48,075 nucleotides of DNA. Origin: a virus. The translations under genes were made by a program, and so were the position numbers. The notes under the pieces are model-generated. The model ran no database searches. It worked only from the letters and a program-made list of their open reading frames with translations, and was not told where the DNA came from. Of the stretch, positions 10,661-19,612 are shown piece by piece (within the stretch, counting starts at the first letter, position 1; every line of letters starts with the position of its first letter). The stretch lies in the IMG/VR virus record IMGVR_UViG_3300042445_000616, positions 1 through 48,075 of that record. The stretch is one strand, 5' to 3'.

Positions 10661-13088
10661 TAATCATCCAATCCATTTCTTCTGTTGCGTAAACTTTTAT
10701 TTTTTGTTCGGCATTTTGATCATGGAGACCTTGTACTGCTACACTGTTTAGAGATGGGAACAACTGTTTAAACTCGTTATAACATTTTTCTGCTAGATCT
10801 TTATATCCAGGCTCCAACATAATCCGTACACCAATCCACATTGACGATGCCGGACCGCCGTCTGTTCTAGCTTTTAGAACAGCATCTACTGCTCCTCTAA
10901 CCGCTTTGGTAAATTTTTCTAATCCAAATTTTTCAACGTATCTTAAATGAATGCTAAATGTTATACTACTGTACTGTGCTAACTCTGCGTAATATTGTTC
11001 TGTTGCGCTACCGTTAGTTGTTGTAGAAATAGTATGACCTTTTTCTCGTAACATTTTAACAAACGGCAAATAATCTTTATAGATCGCAGGTTCGCCTCCA
11101 GTAAAACTAAATTTGGCCTTAACATCTTCAATCCAATACTTATTTAAATTTTCATAAGCATGAGTAAGCTCTATTAAATTTTTTTGCTGTTCATAATTGT
11201 TGTGACTGTTTTTACTACAGTACCAACAATCAAAATTACAACGTCTTCCTAGATCCCATGAAATAAACTTATGTCTATGAAAGTCCTTAGAAAAAATTAT
11301 TTCAGGTTGGATACTACTTTCTGGGACCGGGTTGAGTAATTTAACACGGGCTCTAGTTTTAAGAGTAGGAAAAAAAGTTGCTATGTGCTCAACTTTTTTT
11401 ACCTTTGGAGTATTCATATCTGCAGCACAAGAACATAATGTTTTTGTACAAGTGACCCAATTGCCAGCTTTTAAATAAATTCCTTGGTCTAATCCTGTTG
11501 CTACGTGTACATTACCAACAAACCCGCCAACTCGGCAAGTGCCGCGCCACACATTGCCATCAAAGTCTATATATATCGAATTAAGGCCGGTACTACAATG
11601 CCAACCCTTCCAATTATTTCTTGATGTAGTATGAAGTGTTTCACCATCTACATAGGCAAAGTTCATAGACGCATCAGCTAATACTAAATTTTTATGATCA
11701 GTTTTACTATCTTGATTATCGATTTTCCATTTGCCTACTTCGTCTGTTCCAAACAACACTCCTATTTGAAATCTATCTATAACTGTCTTTTTAAACGTGT
11801 TGTATATTTCAGTAACTTCTTCAATAGTATGATCAACAAACAAAAAATCTGTAGAAAAAATGTTGCTGTAATAAAAGAATACTTCTTCGTGTTGTGATCG
11901 AACTAGTAATTTTTTAACACTTTCAGGGTCATATAAATTACACTGAGCAAATTTTATGTCGCACTCTTTAAATCGTTGCCACAACTCTTTAAAATGTTCT
12001 TCACCGCCAAATTGTCGATGTAACAATGCTTCATTGCTTTCAAAATTGCCGTGAACAAATCTAAATTTAGATTTAAAACTATCATCTTGATTATTTAAAA
12101 ACGTAACAATGTCGTGACCGTCCCAGTTTTCTACCAAATGCTGTAGCCAGTCTAAACTTAATTGATTGTAATCGTAAAAAATAAATTTACATCGTTTATT
12201 ATACAGCAGTAAGTCTAAATACTTAAAACCTGCAGCTGGACCAAAGTATGACTTGATACCTTTTAAAGAAACTTCAAATCTGTAATTCTCACTATTAAAC
12301 ACCCATATTGGAATATCTTTAGTTAGCGACTTAATCCATTTCTTTTGATTAGGATTAGTTAATCGTGTAAAGTCTTTATCTGTTGTTGATTTAAATAAGT
12401 TATCGCTGTCGGTTTCTGGGTACACAAACAATCGACAGTCTCTCATCTCCTGAGTAAAATTATCAATTTTAAGTCCGTGACTTAACCCAGCCTTAATAAA
12501 TCCCCACCCCTGAGCAGTTCGGGTACTAGTAACTGTACCCGGTTCTCCCTTGATCCAGTAAGGTGTATATTTGTCATGGAAGTTTTCTTCGGAACGACTA
12601 TACACAGGCAACTCTTCAGTAACGGTTTCCCACTTACCAAATTCTGGTGATCCAACCTTTTTCCAAGTTGCTACATTAACAAACATCATTTGATGATGGC
12701 ATTCTATCCATCCTACTCCTCTTTCTGGAAACCAGTCAAGGGTAAACGCAACTAGATAAAAATCAGGGTTATCATTATAATAAGTTGCTAGATGCTCTAG
12801 CAAGACGTTAAATCTAATAATATTCCCAATTGATTGTATTAACACTACGTCATAATTATTTTTATCTGCGTACAACATTGCATCGTCTACGGTATCAAAC
12901 GATTTTAAATCGTTAGGATAATGGGTTGTACATCTGCTAGTCTTTGTATACGTATAGTCGTGCATCCGTTGAAACAACCCTGGATGTTTAAGTTTTACGT
13001 TAGCTTGATCGACAATAGCAAACAGTGGCCGTTTATTTCCGAAAAAATTCAATCTCTTGTAAATTTTAGTATGCTGTGGTTTTGTCAT
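10647..13088 (-). CDS. Large fusion protein: unknown N-terminal domains, Cys-rich domain, radical SAM
   Basis: An 813-residue protein. Residues 1 to about 470 form one or two alpha/beta domains without recognised motifs. Residues 498-554 hold a SPASM-like cysteine set (C498, GNVWRGTC with C518, C547, C552, C554). The C-terminal part is a radical SAM core with C617-x3-C621-x2-C624 (RRCNFDCWYC), GGEP at 664-667 and TTTNGS. Auxiliary cysteines before the core repeat the order seen in its two operon neighbours. Its ATG overlaps the stop of the oxygenase gene (ATGA). The large N-terminal part may bind the substrate or act as a transferase (inference). I know of no named family with this architecture. 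Confidence 0.8.
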   Translation of the reverse strand: MTKPQHTKIYKRLNFFGNKRPLFAIVDQANVKLKHPGLFQRMHDYTYTKTSRCTTHYPNDLKSFDTVDDAMLYADKNNYDVVLIQSIGNIIRFNVLLEHLATYYNDNPDFYLVAFTLDWFPERGVGWIECHHQMMFVNVATWKKVGSPEFGKWETVTEELPVYSRSEENFHDKYTPYWIKGEPGTVTSTRTAQGWGFIKAGLSHGLKIDNFTQEMRDCRLFVYPETDSDNLFKSTTDKDFTRLTNPNQKKWIKSLTKDIPIWVFNSENYRFEVSLKGIKSYFGPAAGFKYLDLLLYNKRCKFIFYDYNQLSLDWLQHLVENWDGHDIVTFLNNQDDSFKSKFRFVHGNFESNEALLHRQFGGEEHFKELWQRFKECDIKFAQCNLYDPESVKKLLVRSQHEEVFFYYSNIFSTDFLFVDHTIEEVTEIYNTFKKTVIDRFQIGVLFGTDEVGKWKIDNQDSKTDHKNLVLADASMNFAYVDGETLHTTSRNNWKGWHCSTGLNSIYIDFDGNVWRGTCRVGGFVGNVHVATGLDQGIYLKAGNWVTCTKTLCSCAADMNTPKVKKVEHIATFFPTLKTRARVKLLNPVPESSIQPEIIFSKDFHRHKFISWDLGRRCNFDCWYCSKNSHNNYEQQKNLIELTHAYENLNKYWIEDVKAKFSFTGGEPAIYKDYLPFVKMLREKGHTISTTTNGSATEQYYAELAQYSSITFSIHLRYVEKFGLEKFTKAVRGAVDAVLKARTDGGPASSMWIGVRIMLEPGYKDLAEKCYNEFKQLFPSLNSVAVQGLHDQNAEQKIKVYATEEMDWMINANR

Positions 13089-13753
13089 AAGTTAAAAAAC
13101 TCTTGTGTGTAATGTCCATGGACAATAATATGATATCTAACTTCATTGCTATTGTTGATAACAATGTGATCGCGCCCAACATCTAATATCATGCCAGTCC
13201 CAGCTTCAAACGGAACTATTCCTTTATCTTTGAATACAAATTGACAGCCTGTAGGATTGTTAATAGCAATGTTAAGAGGACTAAATGCTCTTTGATTTTT
13301 ATTATCAGTATGTGGCATTATATATCCACCTGGCGCAAGACGCATTATTCTAACACGATCAAATAGTTTATAAGGTAAATTGCTTAAAAATTTATGTAAG
13401 TTAGGGACTAACTCGCATACATCGGTCCAACAATAATTTGCTTCTTCTAAACTAGTAAATCCATATTTTGTATAATGTTCAGTCTTATGTTTATCAATGC
13501 CGTGTAATGTAAGACTTTGCCAGCCAAAATGGCCGTACCCAGACTTTTTATCTTGGCTTCTATGATCAAAGTATAAATGATCTACACTTTGACATTCTTT
13601 TAAAAAAAGAGCGGTATCAAAATTAAACTTTACAGGATAATACGCACACTCGACATCCTTTTGTGATTCAACAACAGATGAATGAACTGAACTATTAAGC
13701 TCTTTGTTTGTGTTGTAAAATTCTAAAAGTTCATTTGGAAATTCAAAACTCAT
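13085..13753 (-). CDS. 2-oxoglutarate/Fe(II) oxygenase, Asp/Asn beta-hydroxylase-like
   Basis: A 222-residue double-stranded beta-helix protein. The iron triad is readable: H148-T-D150 in GGYIMPHTDN, then a distal His (H196 in RDHIVIN), with R206 as the likely 2OG-binding arginine in NEVRYHIIVHG. The GCQFVF and IVPFEAGTGMIL segments match the aspartyl/asparaginyl hydroxylase branch. The usual action is hydroxylation of a side chain on a peptide, protein or free amino acid. It sits between radical SAM genes with 4- and 11-bp overlaps, so it probably acts on the same product. A second relative lies at 40036-40665. Confidence 0.85.
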   Translation of the reverse strand: MSFEFPNELLEFYNTNKELNSSVHSSVVESQKDVECAYYPVKFNFDTALFLKECQSVDHLYFDHRSQDKKSGYGHFGWQSLTLHGIDKHKTEHYTKYGFTSLEEANYCWTDVCELVPNLHKFLSNLPYKLFDRVRIMRLAPGGYIMPHTDNKNQRAFSPLNIAINNPTGCQFVFKDKGIVPFEAGTGMILDVGRDHIVINNSNEVRYHIIVHGHYTQEFFNL

Positions 13754-14789
13754 TATCTACTATCCTAATATCTGAAATATGATTAAACTTACTCCACACA
13801 TTTAGATTCCAGTCTTTAGTATCTGTAATAGCTGTAGCAAATGTATAAACTGTGCTGTCAAAAGAATAGCTGTTTAAAGCACCAACAGGGATAAACCCAA
13901 GAGCAAGGTCTTCCAGCCTCATTCGCGGATCCATAATTTCTGAAAAATTATTATCCATCCACCATTTATATAAAGATACCCTAGCATGGTGCGGACTATC
14001 TTCTCTAAAACTCATATATGTTTCTGCGGCAAATCTTTTTTGTGGTCGGATTGCTTTTCTATGAACAGCCTCTAAGTCGTTATCGTTACACGCACTCGCC
14101 CAATGCTTGCCTAAAGTGTTGTAACCTAAGTATACCCACCCCCATTTATGTTCAGGGTCAAATAACAAATAATCCTCAGGCTTTAGTAATTCGTGTAGAT
14201 AGTCTTCCGGCATAACATCTTTAGGATCTTTATTGGGCAAAAAATCCGCCAGGCATGTGCATATTGATTTTTCTCGCCTATTCCAAGTTCTAAATATTGC
14301 TTCAAAGTTATGTATTTGCTCATTCAGTCTTAGGAACGCTTCGTGGACACTTTTGTCGTGTACATCCCCGGGCCACACGGTATTGTAATCAGGACTTAAT
14401 TTAGGATTATCAAAATAACCGTCAGCAATAAACTTTTCTAATCGATTGCCATAAATTTCATATTCTTCGTGTAGGTCGTTTAATACACCAGCATCGTTGC
14501 GTAATTGATCAACAGATTCAACCTCAGTTAACCGTCGGTCATAGTTATTGTTTATAAATTCAATATTAGATTTGAACGCTACTAGTTGCTCTTCAATTTC
14601 AATATCTGATAGAATCTTTCTATAATTATATCGTAAGGTATTACCTAGCTCGTTATTTTTGTTTATTAAATTAATCCATCTATCAGCGATGTCAGTATCA
14701 AGTATTGAATATCTTAATTTTACAAATTTTCTTGATTTAGTGCCTTGACAAGTAATTTCTAAATACTTGTCTTTCTTCCATATATTCAT
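13743..14789 (-). CDS. Unknown protein inside the radical SAM operon
   Basis: A 348-residue soluble protein with no recognised motif. The first half is helical and charged (about 30-130). The second half is Trp/Tyr-rich with WGWVYLGYNTLGKHW (about 216-230) and an HHARVSLYKWWMD segment. There are few cysteines (SICTCLAD near 175) and no signal peptide. It overlaps the genes on both sides (ATGA at the upstream junction, 11 bp downstream), so it is made with three radical SAM enzymes and an oxygenase. It could be a carrier, substrate-recognition or scaffold protein (inference). Confidence 0.7.
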   Translation of the reverse strand: MNIWKKDKYLEITCQGTKSRKFVKLRYSILDTDIADRWINLINKNNELGNTLRYNYRKILSDIEIEEQLVAFKSNIEFINNNYDRRLTEVESVDQLRNDAGVLNDLHEEYEIYGNRLEKFIADGYFDNPKLSPDYNTVWPGDVHDKSVHEAFLRLNEQIHNFEAIFRTWNRREKSICTCLADFLPNKDPKDVMPEDYLHELLKPEDYLLFDPEHKWGWVYLGYNTLGKHWASACNDNDLEAVHRKAIRPQKRFAAETYMSFREDSPHHARVSLYKWWMDNNFSEIMDPRMRLEDLALGFIPVGALNSYSFDSTVYTFATAITDTKDWNLNVWSKFNHISDIRIVDNEF

Positions 14790-16069
14790 AACGATGCGCC
14801 CTCAACGCTAAGTTGGACATCTTCCATTTCTGGAATTGTCTTAAATGTATCTTCGCCTCGAAGTTTATCAAGTTGCGCAGTAGTTGATAAAAATCGTTTT
14901 GCTGATTTAAGATCAAAGGGTTTTGTTAATTCGTGTAGAATATGAGTAAACTGTTTGCTTATATCAGTGTTGTACTTAGTATTATGAGTTTCTATAAACA
15001 CATTTAATTTTTCAATAGTATCTTTTCTATATTGATCTGATAAAATTGAAACATGATAATGCGGTGGATGTTCAATTAGATTAATAAAAAAATTATTATA
15101 ATTTATAAGTTTAGATTTAGGATGACTTTTAATAACGCCAATTTCAGTTAGATGCGTAATAATTTCAGGGAGTCTTGCTACATTCCATGCGCCTGTAGTA
15201 ATACCAGGTCGAAGGATTATGTTGTCGTGTTTAGCTAGCTCTTTTAGATTCTCTTCTACTTTATGCCATACTGTGCCGGACCGAATTAATTCAGCACGAT
15301 CACCAATTTCGTCAATGCTAGGCCATACTTCAAGTTTACCAAACTTCCACTGTTTCCAATAGTCAATGACATTTTTCTTGCCGTGTGTTAACGTCAAGCA
15401 ATTAGTGTTATATGAAAGTTTTACATCAAATCTTTCATTGTCAACTAACATATCTAAGATTTGCCAATGTTCGGGCATAATTAACGGTTCGCCGCCCGCA
15501 AAGTAAATTCTTTTTACGTTTTTGATTTGATCCTTTAAAAAATCGTAGTTTGTTTGTTCGTCAACATTTTCAATACTCCAAACTTTTTCTTGATCAGTAT
15601 ACCCTAATTTTTTAGCATCAGGTACCCATGCTGAACTGTAACGTGGTCCGCAACTGCGACATTTCATGTTACATAGATTACTAAAACGGAAATCCCAATA
15701 GTTTAATTCCATTTCAGTACAAGTGCCGTCTTCTAATGTTATACTTGGAATCTTTTCCAATACTTCCGGAAAGTCTCTATTTTGATAAGTCCGACCACTT
15801 TCACCTGTAACTTTCTCTCTGTTAAAACACTTATCGCAGACTGTTGGTTCAACGCCGTTAATCATATCTTTCCTCAGTGATTTCATATTATCACTGTTCC
15901 AGATCTCTTCAATAGTATCTTTATTGAGGTCGCCGGCAAAATAACTATGTGCCGAAGTTAAACAGCACGGCACAACTTTACCGCTTGGTTCGAACGCAAG
16001 ATGCATCCACGGTACCGCACATAATGTCTTAGTTTGGACTTCTTTTACAATAGGTATAATTTTATTCAT
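14786..16069 (-). CDS. Radical SAM protein with N-terminal twitch/SPASM-like domain
   Basis: A 427-residue protein. ATG 16069 is chosen because a leaderless-type late promoter ends 4 nt before it; an in-frame ATG at 16090 lies upstream of the promoter. Auxiliary cysteines are C17 (LCAVPWMH), C35/C36 (VVPCC), and C78 and C81 (VCDKCF). The radical SAM core has C133-x3-C137-x2-C140 (NLCNMKCRSC) and AGGEPL. It is clearly paralogous to the 9491 gene product, with the same order of cysteines. It is the first gene of the five-gene operon. Peptide or protein modification is the commonest role of this class; the substrate is not identified. Confidence 0.88.
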   Translation of the reverse strand: MNKIIPIVKEVQTKTLCAVPWMHLAFEPSGKVVPCCLTSAHSYFAGDLNKDTIEEIWNSDNMKSLRKDMINGVEPTVCDKCFNREKVTGESGRTYQNRDFPEVLEKIPSITLEDGTCTEMELNYWDFRFSNLCNMKCRSCGPRYSSAWVPDAKKLGYTDQEKVWSIENVDEQTNYDFLKDQIKNVKRIYFAGGEPLIMPEHWQILDMLVDNERFDVKLSYNTNCLTLTHGKKNVIDYWKQWKFGKLEVWPSIDEIGDRAELIRSGTVWHKVEENLKELAKHDNIILRPGITTGAWNVARLPEIITHLTEIGVIKSHPKSKLINYNNFFINLIEHPPHYHVSILSDQYRKDTIEKLNVFIETHNTKYNTDISKQFTHILHELTKPFDLKSAKRFLSTTAQLDKLRGEDTFKTIPEMEDVQLSVEGASL

Positions 16070-16073
16070 ACTG

Positions 16074-16081
16074 TACTTATT
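16074..16081 (-). promoter_or_regulatory. Late-like promoter of the radical SAM operon, leaderless class
   Basis: AATAAGTA on the minus strand, followed by CAGT and ATG 16069. The same CAGT-ATG context follows the element of the TctC gene (41604-41611), and the same AAGTA variant occurs at 33051-33058. Confidence 0.45.
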
Positions 16082-16114
16082 TCCACGCATGAGAAATTAT
16101 TCTAGATGTGAATA

Positions 16115-16954
16115 CTAAGTCCAGAGGCTGTCACGAGCCTTAATAAGACGAATCATCATAGCTTCATCTTCTGCTTCATAACCCTCTTCGATCTTTTGAA
16201 GCAACTTATGAGCCTTATCGCTGGCCTTTTTAAGCACAGGATCTTTTGGTGTGCTAAAACTCAACTTACCGCCGTTAGCTTCACGTTGTGCTTCACAGGC
16301 GGCAGTCCAACCACTTGCGTCATATGGATCAGGACGAGCACGATAGGTCACAGTCCACCACACATAAAGCTCTTTGAGTTCTTTAGCACGGAGAGCCTGT
16401 CCAGTGGGCTTGCCGTAGTCTGGATGTTCTGGGCCACACCAGTCAGTGTTAGTCAGTGTCATTGCCCAGTCAAGATGATCGATACCTGCTTGAGGGCAAC
16501 GCCAAGTACGCCAACGGAACCAACCAGTAGCGTAAAAGGGAGGATCATACTTAGCACGAGCTTCCTTATCTCCCCAGGCGATGTGCGACCAAGCGGATTC
16601 AACTTCGACGAAATCAACCAACTCATTAAATAGGCATGGCAGGAACCGATTGCCAACATCACACCAGTTGCCAGGCTTAATATCACGAGCATGGGCGGTA
16701 AGAGAGTGAGTACGAGTAACCCAACGGTTATTGATGTAATACTTAACATCGTAGATCTTTCTAACAGGCCAAGTAACAAAATCCTGGATATAGCCTAAGG
16801 CCTCTTCAGCTAGCCAGTAACGAAAATTGTGCTTCATCTGAGCCGCAGTGGTCCAGTCATCCCATTCTTCACTGGTACCCGCACTCAATTTCTTAGTGCC
16901 GCGAAGCCAATCTGCGAACGGTGTGCATGACCAGTAGTTTGTGTGATGTGCCAT
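16115..16954 (-). CDS. Unknown Trp-rich phage protein
   Basis: A 279-residue protein. ATG 16954 is chosen because it follows the BI-1 stop as TAAGATG. Tryptophan content is very high (WSCTPFADWLRG, WFRWRTWRCP, WWTVTYRARPDPYDASGW). It has several scattered Cys and His residues and a charged helical C-terminus (about 225-279). No family is recognised. It is the last gene of the ligase operon. A long frame on the opposite strand here is a shadow. Confidence 0.7.
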   Translation of the reverse strand: MAHHTNYWSCTPFADWLRGTKKLSAGTSEEWDDWTTAAQMKHNFRYWLAEEALGYIQDFVTWPVRKIYDVKYYINNRWVTRTHSLTAHARDIKPGNWCDVGNRFLPCLFNELVDFVEVESAWSHIAWGDKEARAKYDPPFYATGWFRWRTWRCPQAGIDHLDWAMTLTNTDWCGPEHPDYGKPTGQALRAKELKELYVWWTVTYRARPDPYDASGWTAACEAQREANGGKLSFSTPKDPVLKKASDKAHKLLQKIEEGYEAEDEAMMIRLIKARDSLWT

Positions 16955-16955
16955 C

Positions 16956-17651
16956 TTATTTTCTATCGCCAAATAGTTGTAACAAGTTTAAGAACAAGTT
17001 TATAAAGTCCATATACAGTGTCAGTGCTCCGCTAACTTCAGCGGCTGGGCTGGTGTCTACGCTAAGTTCTTCACGAATACGTTGTGTGTCGTATGCTGTC
17101 AATCCCAGGAATATAATAATAGCCAAGGTTGAGATCACCATCTGCATTACTGTTGAGCCAATAAAGATATTGACAATACTAGCAATGACAATAGCAATTA
17201 GTCCAACAAACAACAAACTACCAAGTCCGCTTAGATCTTTCTTGGTAAAATAACCGTATCCACTCATAACACCAAATAGAATTGCCGCACCCATGAACGC
17301 TGACACAATACTGCCCATATTGAACACAGCAAAGATTGTAGCAAAGCTCAATCCCATCAATGCCGCGAATCCGTGTAGACATAACTGTGCTACTCCCTTA
17401 CTAGGATTATTACCTAGCACATAGCCAACACCAAAGATTGCCGCCAGCGGAGCAAAGATTACAATCCATTTTAGTACACCTGTAAAAAAGAATTGTAACA
17501 ATTCTGGGCTTGTGCCCACAAAATAACTTACAAACATTGATACAATAACAGCAAGACTCATGTGTCCGTAGACACGACCCATTGCCGAATTAATTTCACT
17601 AGCACTACGGTAACTTAGAGTGTCGCCGCCTGTATAATTTGTTCCAAACAT
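16956..17651 (-). CDS. Bax inhibitor-1 / YccA-family membrane protein
   Basis: A 231-residue integral membrane protein with seven hydrophobic segments after a short cytoplasmic N-terminus. BI-1 hallmarks are present: GLSFATIFAVF, SGYGYFTKKDLSGLG, and GLTAYDTQRIRE followed by LYMDFINLFLNLLQLFGDR at the C-terminus. Bacterial relatives (YbhL, YccA) act as pH-sensitive Ca2+ leak channels or modulate the FtsH protease. In T4-like phages, holding back FtsH-dependent events is a plausible benefit (inference). It sits between MazG-like and the Trp-rich gene with 1-bp gaps, so it is made from the ligase promoter. Confidence 0.92.
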   Translation of the reverse strand: MFGTNYTGGDTLSYRSASEINSAMGRVYGHMSLAVIVSMFVSYFVGTSPELLQFFFTGVLKWIVIFAPLAAIFGVGYVLGNNPSKGVAQLCLHGFAALMGLSFATIFAVFNMGSIVSAFMGAAILFGVMSGYGYFTKKDLSGLGSLLFVGLIAIVIASIVNIFIGSTVMQMVISTLAIIIFLGLTAYDTQRIREELSVDTSPAAEVSGALTLYMDFINLFLNLLQLFGDRK

Positions 17652-17652
17652 A

Positions 17653-18024
17653 TTATTCTCCTTTAATAAATTGAGCCAATTCCGGAGCCTTCCAGCCCAC
17701 TGGCTTTAGTACCTTGCCATCTTCACGCTTGCGGACCCTGCCAGTATCGTGATCAATTTTAGCAAAATTAGTTGTCATTACTTCTTTCCAAGCACCTTCG
17801 GCATCTGCTCCCATACTATGAATAGCACCAATAGTAACAACTAAAATATCGATTAACGCATCTAGTTGTTCTACTTGATCTTCTGCCAGGGTTGCCTCTA
17901 GAAGTTCTTGGTGCTCTTCGGTAATAAGATTAGTATACAAGGCAAATTGTCCTTCATCAAACTTGCCAACACTTTGGTCGCAAGCCTTCATAAATTTTTC
18001 TTGATCTCTAAACGGGTTTGTCAT
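17653..18024 (-). CDS. MazG-like nucleotide pyrophosphohydrolase
   Basis: A 123-residue all-alpha NTP pyrophosphatase of the MazG/HisE superfamily. The metal-binding pattern EEHQELLEA, then about 20 residues later LDALIDILVV (ExxE...ExxD/DxxxD type), is visible. A conserved C-terminal KPVGWKAPEL tail is also present. Such enzymes clear non-canonical dNTPs or modulate nucleotide pools and ppGpp-like alarmones in phage infection. The start ATG is linked to the upstream small gene by TAATG. The exact subfamily is not decided. Confidence 0.85.
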   Translation of the reverse strand: MTNPFRDQEKFMKACDQSVGKFDEGQFALYTNLITEEHQELLEATLAEDQVEQLDALIDILVVTIGAIHSMGADAEGAWKEVMTTNFAKIDHDTGRVRKREDGKVLKPVGWKAPELAQFIKGE

Positions 18025-18224
18025 TATGCCATCCTATCTACATTTTGTCCCGGACGATTCATCCGGCGATTCATTTCAACTCTTGCTTCTTCATTAGCTT
18101 TGATATTTAACTTCACACGCTGTTCTTCTAGTCTAAGTTCTTCGTGACGCTTGTCTAATTTTTTAATTTCTGTCTGTCGATAAATTTCTGCATTTTGAGC
18201 AGTTACTCTACTAACTTCGGTCAT
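18024..18224 (-). CDS. Small coiled-coil protein
   Basis: A 66-residue, strongly charged protein that is helical almost throughout (IKKLDKRHEELRLEEQRVKL). It is joined to the ligase stop by ATGA and to MazG-like by TAATG. No function is recognised; it might be an assembly or regulatory partner of a neighbour. Confidence 0.6.
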   Translation of the reverse strand: MTEVSRVTAQNAEIYRQTEIKKLDKRHEELRLEEQRVKLNIKANEEARVEMNRRMNRPGQNVDRMA

Positions 18225-19549
18225 ATCTTTTCTCCTACTTCAAAACCGCGGAACCGTAGGAACCTTGGAAATCGCAAACTGTATGTTCCGTCTTGGTTTT
18301 GGGTGACGGCGTCTGCTCGCACTTCCACGATCTGACCAAGTAGGGAATCACGTGAAGCCCAGTAGCTATCACGATCACTATCACTAAAACCACTGCCAAC
18401 ATTGACTCGAATAGCTTTGCCATCGTCGACTCCTTGGCAGACAATCGCTCCAAGCCGTCCAACGTTTCTTCCTGTTCCTTCTTCAACATCTACTACCTCC
18501 AGTGATACTTCAATAAATGGTTTAAGTTTCAACCATGCTACACTACGTTTACATTCGTATCCAGCTTCGGGATCCTTGATCATAATACCTTCATAACCAC
18601 CAGCTACTGCCTTGGCATTAATTTCTTTGTAACGTGTTTGTCCTTCATCGGTATCCAAATCAACTAGTTCGTTAGTTAGTGCTGTTACGTTTGGCAACTG
18701 GTCTTTGTTCTGGTCAACCCAAAAACTAACCATTGTACTACGCACCTGCTGAGTTTTATCATACGTACCTTTTTCAAAGTCTTCTAATGGTAATACATCA
18801 AATAGATTAAGAATAGCATCGTTGGCCTTAACATCGCTCTTGCGGTGTACTTGCGTCATTAAGTCTTGGAAACTACTGCTCATGATCTCGCCGTCTAACA
18901 CTAAATCCATATCTTTGCTTGTAGATTTTGCTTTAACCACTGCACTAATCTGTTCTACAATGTGCGGAAAATTAACAAGTTCTTTACCATTGCGACTGAA
19001 CATATCCACCCGACCATCACTACGTACAATAGTAATGACTCTAACTCCGTCGAGTTTAACTTCGATGAGTTTTTTGCCTGATACCTTCGACTCATGATTA
19101 GCACTATCATGAGCAAGCTGACAACTGAATACAGGAATAGCGTAACTAGCATATTTCTTTTCTACTACTTTGTTAATTGTTTTTTCACTAGTACCGCAAC
19201 GCAAATCCTTGATAAGGATACGTCGATACCAACCATTCCACTCTGCTTTAGTAGCAGACTTCATCATAGCTTGAATTACATCACGTGCTGTATTACCGGT
19301 AACTTGACGTGTAACAAAGCCAGTAAGAGCGAGAGTAAAACTATCCCAAGGTAGCCCAGCGCCATCTTCATCTTTTTTCTCCGGAACTTGTTTAATACCA
19401 AAAGTAATCATTGGGTCCAAAGCTAGGCGACAACCTTCAAAGAATTCGTTATTACCAGCTTCAGCCTGCGCCAACACAATAGCTTCTTTATTCAAACGAC
19501 TAGGATGATCTTCGAGTGAAGAAATGACGGTGTAGCAAGGATCGCTCAT
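18221..19549 (-). CDS. ATP-dependent DNA ligase
   Basis: A 442-residue ligase. The adenylation motif is EVKLDGVR (K165 is the AMP-accepting lysine, R170). Later motifs are FSRNGK, LDGEIM, GYEGIMIKD and CKRSVAWLKLKP, completing the nucleotidyltransferase core, and an OB-fold C-terminal domain carries LGAIVCQGVDDGK and RFPRFLRFR. Residues 1-140 form a helical DNA-binding-type region. It seals nicks in phage DNA. Length and order agree with phage T4/T7-like ligases; T4 gp30 is 487 residues. It is the first gene of an operon from a sigma70 promoter. Confidence 0.95.
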   Translation of the reverse strand: MSDPCYTVISSLEDHPSRLNKEAIVLAQAEAGNNEFFEGCRLALDPMITFGIKQVPEKKDEDGAGLPWDSFTLALTGFVTRQVTGNTARDVIQAMMKSATKAEWNGWYRRILIKDLRCGTSEKTINKVVEKKYASYAIPVFSCQLAHDSANHESKVSGKKLIEVKLDGVRVITIVRSDGRVDMFSRNGKELVNFPHIVEQISAVVKAKSTSKDMDLVLDGEIMSSSFQDLMTQVHRKSDVKANDAILNLFDVLPLEDFEKGTYDKTQQVRSTMVSFWVDQNKDQLPNVTALTNELVDLDTDEGQTRYKEINAKAVAGGYEGIMIKDPEAGYECKRSVAWLKLKPFIEVSLEVVDVEEGTGRNVGRLGAIVCQGVDDGKAIRVNVGSGFSDSDRDSYWASRDSLLGQIVEVRADAVTQNQDGTYSLRFPRFLRFRGFEVGEKI

Positions 19550-19583
19550 TATATTAGACCTTTAGTTAACTGTTTAAGTAACT

Positions 19584-19612
19584 ATTATACTGTCTAATTA
19601 TCAATAAGTCAA
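19584..19612 (-). promoter_or_regulatory. Sigma70-type promoter for the ligase operon
   Basis: TTGACT (19607-19612), 17-nt spacer, TATAAT (19584-19589). The -35 lies within the final codons of the upstream metalloprotein gene. Confidence 0.8.

Noticed and set aside
16196-16633. 145-codon open frame on the plus strand, antisense to the Trp-rich gene
   Set aside because: It has no RBS or promoter, Ser/Thr-rich shadow composition, and runs opposite a well-placed gene coupled to BI-1 by TAAGATG.
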